Positions 6,467-11,903 of a DNA stretch of 11,903 bases are shown piece by piece. The notes beneath the pieces are model-generated. The model was given only the letters and a program-made list of their open reading frames with translations. It did not search any database and was not told the DNA's origin. Made by a program: the position numbers and the translations under genes. This DNA is from Micrococcales bacterium. Lineage in GTDB: Bacteria; Actinomycetota; Actinomycetes; Actinomycetales; Dermatophilaceae. The first letter of the stretch is position 1. The number at the start of each line of letters is the position of its first letter. The stretch covers positions 1-11,903 of the forward strand of contig PKWT01000307.1 of the NCBI GenBank assembly GCA_003132125.1, read 5' to 3'.

Positions 6467-7953
6467 CGTTGGCCTCCTGTCGCGGGTTCGCCGAGGTTCG
6501 GCATGGAACGCTTCGCTGAAGAGATTATGCGGGCGTATTCGCGGCCGCTGTCCTTGATGGTGCGCGCCTGGGTGTCGTAGTCGACGCGAACGATGCCGAA
6601 GCGCTTGTCGTAGCCCCAGGCCCACTCGAAGTTGTCGAGCAGGGACCACACGAAGTAGCCCCGGATGTCTGCGCCGTCTGCGATCGCATCTCCAACGGCC
6701 TGGACGTGGTCGACGATGTATTTCGTGCGCTCCACGTCGTGCACGTGTTCGTCGTCGCTGACGATGTCGTCGTACGCTGCGCCGTTCTCGGTGACGTACA
6801 GGGGCGGGAGGTTGTCGTACTCCTTGCCGAGGCGCACCAGCAGCCGGCGAAGGCCAAGGGGGTTGACCTCCCAGCCCATGGCAGTCCGCGGCAGGCGCCT
6901 CGTCGGGAAGGTCACGTACTCGCTGCCGATGAACGGCGAGCTGGTTGGTCGGTCGGTCGGCACGAGTCCGGGCTCGGCGTCGGCGGACAGCGGATGTCCG
7001 CTGACGTTGTCGTCGTGATAGTGGTTGACGCCGAGGAAGCCGACCGGCGCCGCGATGACCGCTAGGTCACCGTCCTGCACCAGGTCGGCAAGTCCATATT
7101 CTGCGACATCTTCGAGCAGGTCGGCCGGGTAGGCGCCGCGCAGGATGGGGTCCATGTACATCCGATTCGACAAGGCGTCGATGCGGCGAGCCGCCTCGAG
7201 GTCGACAGGATCGCTGGGGTCGTTGGGGTCGTTGGGCACAGCGTTGGTCAGGTTGAGCGTGATTCCAAGCCTCAGCTCCCGTGACTGCTGCATGCCGCGC
7301 TCGCGCAGGGCGCGCACGGCGAGCCCATGCGCGAGGTGCTGGTGGTGCACGGCGGCGAGGGCAGCGCGTGGGTCGCGCATGCCGGGGGCGTGCTCGCCGG
7401 ACGCGTAGCCGATGAGCGAGGAGCAGAGCGGCTCGTTGAACGTCGTCCAGTGCGTGACGCGATCGCCCAGTGCCTCGTGGACAGCCACGGCGTAGTCGAG
7501 AAAGCGGAACGCGGTGTCGCGGTTGGCCCAGCCGCCACTCTCCTGCAGGGACTGGGGCAGGTCCCAGTGATAGAGCGTGAGCCAGGGCAGGATGTCCGCC
7601 TCGAGCAGCTCGTCGACAAGGCGGCTGTAGAAGTCAAGCCCCGCCCGGTTGACCGTTCGATCGCCAGGTTTGACCCGCGCCCAGCTCGTGGAGAACCGGT
7701 AGGAGTCGAGGCCGAGCTGTTTCATGATCGCCACGTCGGCGGGCATCCGGTGGTAGTGGTCCACCGCGGTCTCGGGCGTGTCGCCCCGAGCGATCGCGCC
7801 TGGCATGCGCGCGAAGTGGTCCCAGATGGAGTCCTCTTTGCCGTCCTCGTGGGCCGCGCCCTCGATCTGGGCGGCAGCAGTCGCGGATCCCCAGAGGAAG
7901 CCGTCCGGCCAGACTGCGTCTCGGTAGTTGATTGCGTTTCGGTTGGAGTTCAC
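6463..7953 (-). CDS. bglC: GH1 beta-glucosidase (6-phosphate-independent, intracellular)
   Basis: A 496-residue glycoside hydrolase family 1 enzyme that splits cellobiose and similar beta-glucosides to glucose by a retaining mechanism. The N-terminal signature FLWGSATAAAQIEGA (19-33) is intact. The acid/base is E174 in TFNEP and the nucleophile E389 in YVTENG. Sugar-binding parts include HWDLP (129-133) and, near the end, WSLLDNFEWAWGY with the usual Glu-Trp that binds the terminal sugar. There is no signal peptide, so it acts in the cytoplasm on imported sugar. Translation starts at a GTG at 7953, only 2 bases after the permease stop, with AAGGG (7960-7964) inside the permease end. It ends in an ATGA overlap with the repressor. 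It is slightly longer than many relatives, partly because of an Asn/Ser-Asp-Pro repeat at about 241-249. Confidence 0.97.
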   Translation of the reverse strand: MNSNRNAINYRDAVWPDGFLWGSATAAAQIEGAAHEDGKEDSIWDHFARMPGAIARGDTPETAVDHYHRMPADVAIMKQLGLDSYRFSTSWARVKPGDRTVNRAGLDFYSRLVDELLEADILPWLTLYHWDLPQSLQESGGWANRDTAFRFLDYAVAVHEALGDRVTHWTTFNEPLCSSLIGYASGEHAPGMRDPRAALAAVHHQHLAHGLAVRALRERGMQQSRELRLGITLNLTNAVPNDPNDPSDPVDLEAARRIDALSNRMYMDPILRGAYPADLLEDVAEYGLADLVQDGDLAVIAAPVGFLGVNHYHDDNVSGHPLSADAEPGLVPTDRPTSSPFIGSEYVTFPTRRLPRTAMGWEVNPLGLRRLLVRLGKEYDNLPPLYVTENGAAYDDIVSDDEHVHDVERTKYIVDHVQAVGDAIADGADIRGYFVWSLLDNFEWAWGYDKRFGIVRVDYDTQARTIKDSGREYARIISSAKRSMPNLGEPATGGQR

Positions 7954-7955
7954 GA

Positions 7956-8816
7956 TCAGCCCTTCACCGCTCCGGCCATGATTCCGGAAATGAGTTGCCT
8001 ACCCGCGACCACAAAGAGGATCAGCAGCGGCAGGGTCGCGAGCACCGCGCCTGCGAGGACGACCGAGAAGTCGACGTAGCGCGCGGACTGCAGCTGGCTC
8101 AGCGCCACCTGCAGGGTCGGGTTCTGCGGCGCCACGATCATCGGCCAGAGGAAGTCCGTCCACGCCATCATGAAGGTGAACAGCGCGAGGATCGCCATGG
8201 CCGGGCGTGCGGCCGGCACCGCGACGTGCCAGAACGTGCTGATCGTGTTGGCGCCGTCGACGCGCGCGGCGTCGATGAGCTCATCCGGGATGACATCCAC
8301 CAGGTACTGACGCATGAAGAACACGCCGAACGCGGTGACGAGGGTCGGGATGATGATGGCGCCGACCGTGCCGGTCCAGCCGAACTGCCGCATGAGGATG
8401 AACAGCGGGATGATGCCCAGCTGGGTCGGGATGGCCATGGTCGCCACCACGAACACCATGAGCGCATTGCTGCCCCGGAACCGCAGCTTGGCGAAGGCGT
8501 AGCCAGCCAGCGTCGAGAACGTCACGACCGAGATCGTGATGACACTCGAGACGATGATGCTGTTGAGCAGTGCCTGCCAGAACGGGATGGTGTCGAACAC
8601 CTCGGCGACGTTCTTCCAGAACTGCCCGCCCGGCAGCAGTGGCGGCCAGTCCTGGGAGAGCACGGAGGTCGGGCTCGAACCCACCACGAAGGACCACCAG
8701 AGCGGGTATGCGCCGCCGAGCATGAGCGCGATCAGGATGCCGTAGGTCAGGAAGCCGGGCCGGCGGCTCATACCCATCGGCTTGCGTTTCCGCGCTCTCG
8801 CGTCTGTGGTGGTCAT
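7956..8816 (-). CDS. cebG: ABC sugar transporter permease, MalG type (CebG-like)
   Basis: A 286-residue inner-membrane subunit of a carbohydrate importer (CUT1 family), pairing with the upstream-encoded permease. Six membrane segments are visible, at about 22-44, 85-107, 118-142, 150-170, 207-226 and 252-272. The cytoplasmic loop that contacts the ATPase reads ELIDAARVDGANTISTFWHV (179-198) followed by PAARP, the EAA motif with its conserved Gly. The C-terminus QLISGIMAGAVKG is typical of MalG-type permeases. The start at 8816 (MTTTDARARKRK) overlaps the stop of the preceding permease in ATGA. An open frame extends upstream to 9092, but this part overlaps the other permease and is His/Arg-rich, so I reject it. 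Confidence 0.96.
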   Translation of the reverse strand: MTTTDARARKRKPMGMSRRPGFLTYGILIALMLGGAYPLWWSFVVGSSPTSVLSQDWPPLLPGGQFWKNVAEVFDTIPFWQALLNSIIVSSVITISVVTFSTLAGYAFAKLRFRGSNALMVFVVATMAIPTQLGIIPLFILMRQFGWTGTVGAIIIPTLVTAFGVFFMRQYLVDVIPDELIDAARVDGANTISTFWHVAVPAARPAMAILALFTFMMAWTDFLWPMIVAPQNPTLQVALSQLQSARYVDFSVVLAGAVLATLPLLILFVVAGRQLISGIMAGAVKG

Positions 8817-9940
8817 TGTGTGTCCGTGGTGACTGTGTGCGTGTGGGCTGGGTCCGTCTCGGCGATGCCCGCATCGGCGGTGTCGGGGCTGGCCGTGACC
8901 GTGCTGGGCGTGGGCGTCCCGGGTGTCTGGAGCTTGCGCTTCGCGCGCTTGGAGACGACCCGGGAGTCCGCCGACGCGATCCGTCTCGAGATCAGGAAGT
9001 TCACCAGCCCGAACATCACGATGATGAGGAACAGGATCCAGGCGATCGCGGCGGCCCTGCCGAAGTTCTGTCGCTGGAAGGCCATCTCCCACAGGTAGAG
9101 CACGGTGGTCTGGAACTGCCGGTGGGCGCCTCCGCCGGTGACGCTCGCGGCGTCATAGAGGCGGGGCTCGGTGAAGATCTGCAGGCCGCCGATGGTTGAG
9201 GTGATGATGACGAAGATCATCGTGGGACGGATGCTCGGCAGCGTGATGGAGAAGAAGCGACGCACGCTGCCAGCCCCGTCCAGCTCAGCCGACTCGTAGA
9301 GGTCACGCGGCACGGCCTGCATCGCCGCGAGCAGGATGAGCGCGTTGTAGCCCGTCCAGCGGAAGTTCACCATGTTCGCGATGGCCAGATGGCTGGGGAG
9401 GGTGTCCAGCTTCCAGGCGATCGGGTCCACGCCGATGAGGGCGAGGAGGTGGTTCACCAGACCGCCCTCCGGACTGAACATGCTCGAGAAGATGAGGGCC
9501 ACGGCGACGGGGGTCACGACATACGGAATCAGAACGCTCATCCGCCAGAACGTCCTGGCGCGCAGGTTCTGGTCGAGCACAACCGCGATGAAGGTCGCCG
9601 CGATGACCTGAGGGACACTGGAGAGCAGGAAGATACTGATCGTGTTGAACAGCGAGTTCCAGAAGAGCTCGTCGTGGAGCTCCTTGACGAAGTTGCCGAA
9701 ACCCACCCACTGCCCCGGCCCGCTCAGCAGGTTCCAGTCGTTGAGCGAGACGACGAAGGTGTAGACGAGGGGGAACAGACCCACGGTCGCGAAGAGCAGG
9801 AAGAACGGCGCGACGTAGATGTAGGGGGAGTACTTGAGGTCGAGGCGGCCGAGCTTGTGCTTGAACGTGAGGCCGGCGCGGCGATCGGGTCGGCCCGCCG
9901 GCGGTGATGTTCGGGCCTGTTGGCCGAGTGTGCTTGTCAT
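8813..9940 (-). CDS. cebF: ABC sugar transporter permease, MalF type (CebF-like), with long C-terminal tail
   Basis: A 375-residue inner-membrane permease of a CUT1 carbohydrate importer, partner of the MalG-type subunit encoded next. Membrane segments are at about 40-61, 97-121, 135-156, 185-207, 240-256 and 298-318. The EAA loop is ESAELDGAGSVRRFFSITLP (216-235), which docks on the ATPase. The N-terminal 35 residues are a basic cytoplasmic stretch, usual for this type. After the last helix there is an unusually long tail of about 50 residues, first basic (RVVSKRAKRK) then rich in Thr, Pro and Ala. The start at 9940 has GGAAGAAAG-like purines just upstream and follows a hairpin. The gene overlaps the next by 4 bases. 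Confidence 0.96.
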   Translation of the reverse strand: MTSTLGQQARTSPPAGRPDRRAGLTFKHKLGRLDLKYSPYIYVAPFFLLFATVGLFPLVYTFVVSLNDWNLLSGPGQWVGFGNFVKELHDELFWNSLFNTISIFLLSSVPQVIAATFIAVVLDQNLRARTFWRMSVLIPYVVTPVAVALIFSSMFSPEGGLVNHLLALIGVDPIAWKLDTLPSHLAIANMVNFRWTGYNALILLAAMQAVPRDLYESAELDGAGSVRRFFSITLPSIRPTMIFVIITSTIGGLQIFTEPRLYDAASVTGGGAHRQFQTTVLYLWEMAFQRQNFGRAAAIAWILFLIIVMFGLVNFLISRRIASADSRVVSKRAKRKLQTPGTPTPSTVTASPDTADAGIAETDPAHTHTVTTDTQ

Positions 9941-9958
9941 GCCGACTTTCTTCCACGA

Positions 9959-9994
9959 GTTGAGGCCCCCGAGTATGGGTTCAGGGGCCTCAAC
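9959..9994 (-). terminator. Intercistronic 11-bp hairpin after the binding-protein gene
   Basis: GTTGAGGCCCC (9959-9969) pairs exactly with GGGGCCTCAAC (9984-9994) around a 14-base loop. It lies between the binding-protein stop (10005) and the first permease start (9940), with no T run. In sugar ABC operons such a hairpin commonly protects the upstream mRNA or ends part of the transcripts, giving more binding protein than permease. Confidence 0.75.
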
Positions 9995-10004
9995 CGGTTG
10001 GGAG

Positions 10005-11342
10005 CTACTTGTTGACGACCAGCTGGTCGAGCAGCTTCATGGCGTCGTTCCAGGTCTGCGTGCCCGACTTGCCCTGATCGAGGGCGATCGCGGACGGGCC
10101 GAACACCTGGTCCTGGATGGTGGAGTCATCCGGACCCTTGAACTGGGCCTTGATTCCTTCGGCACGCTTGCTCAGGATGGCCGAGACGGGAGCGCTGTTG
10201 AAGAAGGCCGACACACCGGTCGCAGCTGCGAGCGACGGATCGGTCTGCGCGGCGACAACGCTCGGGAACGGGCCCTGTGCCTTGAACGCGGCGATCTCCT
10301 GGTCCTTGTCGGTCAGCCAGGCGGCCAGGTCGGCGGCCTCCTTCGGGTGCTTCGACTGCTTCGGAACGGTCAGGAACGACCCACCCCAGTTGGCTGCTCC
10401 ACCGGGGAAGACGTCGGCGAAGTCCCAGCCTGCGGTCGCGCCCGTGGCGTCTCCGCCTGCGGTCTTGACCTGGCCCTGAACAACGCCGAGCATCCAGCCG
10501 GGGCACATGAAGGTGGCGAACTTGCCGTCGGTGAACGACTTGCCCTTGTTCCAGTCCCACTGAGTCTGCTTGGCCGACAGTCCGGCTGCATCGGCGGCGG
10601 CGAGCTGGGCCCAGCGGACCTTGAGCTCCGGGTTCTCCTTGACGTTGAGCTTGCCATCGCTGGTGTAGTAACCCTCAGGAAGCTGGTTCACCATCGCGTT
10701 CCAGATGAAGCCGGACTGGTCGAACCAGGCCTTGCCGGTCTTCTTCTGGTAGTCGGCGCCCACGGAGAAGTACTTGTCCCAGGTGGCGCTTGTGCCGCCG
10801 AGGAGCGTGGCAACCTCAGCGCGGTCGGTCGGTAGGCCGGCTGCCTTGAACAGCTTGCTGTTGTAGCACAAGCCCATCGGACCAATGTCGGTCCCGTAGC
10901 CGATGATGCGGCCGTTTTTGTCGGTCCCCTGAGCGAGTTTCCACGGCACCCAGCGGTCCTTGATCTTGTCTGCGCCGAAGTCCTTGAGGTTGTTGAACTT
11001 GTCGGAGACGTTCTGTATCGCCCCGAGCCAACCCTCCTCAACTGCGAGGACATCGGCGAGGCCACTGCCTGCCGCGATCTTGGTGAAGGCATCCGTGCGG
11101 GCGTTGCCGCCGGTGTCGATGTTGTTCGCCTTGATGGTGATGCCCGGGTGGGCGGCTTCGTACGTCTTGTACAGCCCGTCCAGGCCCATGCTGCCGAACG
11201 TCGTGACGGTCAAAGTGACCGGACCAGGACTGCTGCTGCTGGTGCTGCCAGTGTTACCGGATGAACATCCGGCAGCAATGAGAGCGAAGGATGCTGCGCC
11301 GGCGACGGCGGAGACCACCTTGGTGCGTCGTGAAAGGTTCAC
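10005..11342 (-). CDS. cebE: Extracellular sugar-binding lipoprotein of an ABC importer (CebE-like)
   Basis: A 445-residue family-1 solute-binding protein that captures sugar at the cell surface for the permeases encoded next. From the GTG at 11342 there is a lipoprotein signal: basic NLSRRTK, a hydrophobic core, and lipobox IAAGC with the lipidated Cys at 26, then a Ser/Thr/Gly-rich linker. GGGAG at 11348-11352 is 5 bases from this GTG and decides the start; an ATG at 11369 in the same frame is less well placed, and the open frame up to 11483 runs through the operators. The motifs GYGTDIGPMGLCYNSKLF, CPGWMLG, NWGGSFL and KHPKEAADLAAWLT strongly resemble cellobiose-binding CebE proteins of actinobacteria as I remember them. 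Substrate is therefore probably cellobiose or cello-oligosaccharides. First gene of the operon, just downstream of two repressor palindromes. Confidence 0.94.
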   Translation of the reverse strand: MNLSRRTKVVSAVAGAASFALIAAGCSSGNTGSTSSSSPGPVTLTVTTFGSMGLDGLYKTYEAAHPGITIKANNIDTGGNARTDAFTKIAAGSGLADVLAVEEGWLGAIQNVSDKFNNLKDFGADKIKDRWVPWKLAQGTDKNGRIIGYGTDIGPMGLCYNSKLFKAAGLPTDRAEVATLLGGTSATWDKYFSVGADYQKKTGKAWFDQSGFIWNAMVNQLPEGYYTSDGKLNVKENPELKVRWAQLAAADAAGLSAKQTQWDWNKGKSFTDGKFATFMCPGWMLGVVQGQVKTAGGDATGATAGWDFADVFPGGAANWGGSFLTVPKQSKHPKEAADLAAWLTDKDQEIAAFKAQGPFPSVVAAQTDPSLAAATGVSAFFNSAPVSAILSKRAEGIKAQFKGPDDSTIQDQVFGPSAIALDQGKSGTQTWNDAMKLLDQLVVNK

Positions 11343-11347
11343 GGTCA

Positions 11348-11354
11348 CTCCCTT
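11348..11354 (-). promoter_or_regulatory. Ribosome binding site deciding the GTG start of the binding protein
   Basis: AAGGGAG on the minus strand, with 5 bases between its end and the GTG at 11340-11342. The resulting protein begins with a normal lipoprotein signal peptide, which supports this start over ATG 11369. Confidence 0.75.
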
Positions 11355-11381
11355 GTCTGCGTTGGACATAATATTGGGGAA

Positions 11382-11395
11382 TGAGAGCGCTCTCT
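11382..11395. promoter_or_regulatory. Operator 1, CebR/CelR-like palindrome
   Basis: TGAGAGCGCTCTCT contains the perfect 12-bp palindrome GAGAGCGCTCTC (11383-11394). It differs from the published CebR/CelR consensus TGGGAGCGCTCCCA at one symmetric pair plus one end base. It lies about 40 bases before the GTG start of the binding-protein gene. Confidence 0.85.
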
Positions 11396-11399
11396 TTGG

Positions 11400-11419
11400 G
11401 TGTGAGAGCGCTCTCACAC
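11400..11419. promoter_or_regulatory. Operator 2, perfect 20-bp CebR/CelR-like palindrome
   Basis: GTGTGAGAGCGCTCTCACAC is a perfect palindrome with the same GAGAGCGCTCTC core. Its centre is 21 bp from that of operator 1, two helical turns, so two repressor dimers could sit on the same DNA face. A weak -10-like CATAGA lies just upstream on the minus strand (about 11422-11427), so repressor here would block transcription start. Confidence 0.88.
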
Positions 11420-11903
11420 CTCTATGTTTGCAAGTTACCACGCGCGCAGGTGGGCGACAATGGCCTTGCCGAACAGATGCCAAAGTGCAACCTGATCGCG
11501 TGGGACTGACTCCGGCCGCCGATCTCTATGCGCTGGCGCGGACCCCGGCGGCGTCCGCTGAATCCGCACGGAAGTTGTCGGGGGGCGAGACGTTTGTTCA
11601 CCATTGAAGAGTTCGAGCTTCCCTGACCTAGTGCCAGCACCTTGAAGCAACTCCCAGGCAGGGATGCGCAGCCGGTGCAGTTGTGTCCCAAGTCGGATCC
11701 TTTGCGGACACCCGTTGACCGGGGTGGGCCGATTCCCCAATCTGGTCGGCGGCCCAGCAGGTCCTGCCACAGGCGCGACCCTCCACCGTTGCCGACGTGC
11801 ATAACCATGCATAGACACAGCCCGGCCAAACTACCGGATGTCTGCCGCGATCCGCGCGGGTGGACGACATGCGTCATTCCTCCTTTCGGCATGCGGGCGA
11901 CCG
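11420..11903. other. Upstream region without a convincing gene
   Basis: The part nearest the operators should hold the promoter of the sugar operon, but I see no good -35/-10 pair. Beyond it, translations in all frames are poor and no family is recognisable. One small minus-strand frame with a strong ribosome site is listed separately. Minor dyads: TGCAT/ATGCA near 11798-11812 and GCAGG-T-CCTGC near 11758. Confidence 0.5.
11628..11870 (-). CDS. Hypothetical small protein (80 aa), doubtful
   Basis: This frame is listed because its ATG (11868-11870) follows a near-ideal AAAGGAGG by 8 bases, which is better than most genes in the window. The translation begins MSSTRADRGRHPVVWPGCVY and is rich in Trp, Cys and Ala without a hydrophobic core or known motif. 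It could be a small protein, a leader peptide, the surviving start of a broken gene, or chance. It would be transcribed toward the sugar operon and ends about 210 bases upstream of operator 2. Confidence 0.25.
   Translation of the reverse strand: MSSTRADRGRHPVVWPGCVYAWLCTSATVEGRACGRTCWAADQIGESAHPGQRVSAKDPTWDTTAPAAHPCLGVASRCWH

Noticed and set aside
5417..6580. A 387-codon plus-strand frame opposite the LacI repressor
   Set aside because: It is the antisense shadow of a gene with full LacI motifs; its own translation has no recognisable domain.
6467..6649. Extended N-terminus of the LacI repressor (start at 6649)
   Set aside because: The extra 61 residues are Arg-rich and lie inside the glucosidase gene; an ideal AGGAGG and an ATGA overlap mark the start at 6466.
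8817..9092. Extended N-terminus of the second permease (start at 9092)
   Set aside because: The extra 92 residues are His/Arg-rich and overlap the coding end of the first permease; the ATGA junction at 8813-8816 is the natural start.
7932..9098. A 388-codon plus-strand frame opposite the two permeases
   Set aside because: Made almost wholly of Arg, Glu, Asp and His, as antisense of hydrophobic genes usually is.
9834..10835. A 333-codon plus-strand frame opposite the binding protein
   Set aside because: Opposite a gene with clear CebE-type motifs, without any domain of its own.

Overview
The base composition (strong G/C at third codon positions), the gene families and the promoter-proximal operators point to a high-GC Gram-positive bacterium (Actinomycetota). 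The genus cannot be told from this window.

Layout. Bases 1-534 hold no convincing gene. Bases 535-2338 (minus strand) carry a two-component pair of the NarL/DesR type: a LuxR-type response regulator first, then a membrane histidine kinase overlapping it by 17 bases. A 400-base divergent control region follows (2339-2739), with a tandem hairpin-like repeat. On the plus strand comes a 12-helix membrane protein (2740-4197). I read it as a degenerate member of the heme-copper oxidase fold: it seems to be built of three four-helix units and has histidines at the TM2-, TM6- and TM10-like positions, but no CuB-type His pair in TM7. A perfect 13-bp inverted repeat separates it from a PIG-L/LmbE-type deacetylase gene (4337-5155), which has an internal duplication and a suspicious C-terminus. 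Bases 5167-5443 look like decayed sequence.

The right half (11342 down to 5444, minus strand) is one tightly packed operon: a lipoprotein sugar-binding protein, two MalF/MalG-type permeases, a GH1 beta-glucosidase and a LacI-family repressor. Gene order, protein motifs and operator sequence match the cellobiose/cello-oligosaccharide uptake system of actinobacteria (cebE-cebF-cebG-bglC-cebR/celR). Two palindromes with the core GAGAGCGCTC sit 21 bp apart just upstream of the first gene. Sugar would be bound outside, imported by the permeases (the ATPase is not encoded here, and is probably a shared MsiK-like protein elsewhere), cut to glucose by the glucosidase, and sensed by the repressor, which is the last gene and so probably controls its own synthesis. 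A hairpin after the binding-protein gene probably keeps that transcript more abundant than the permease part. The last 480 bases (11420-11903) hold the operon promoter region and at most one weak small ORF.

Most novel candidate: the heme-copper-oxidase-like membrane protein with its divergent two-component system and repeat-bearing control region. The sugar operon is a well-known type.
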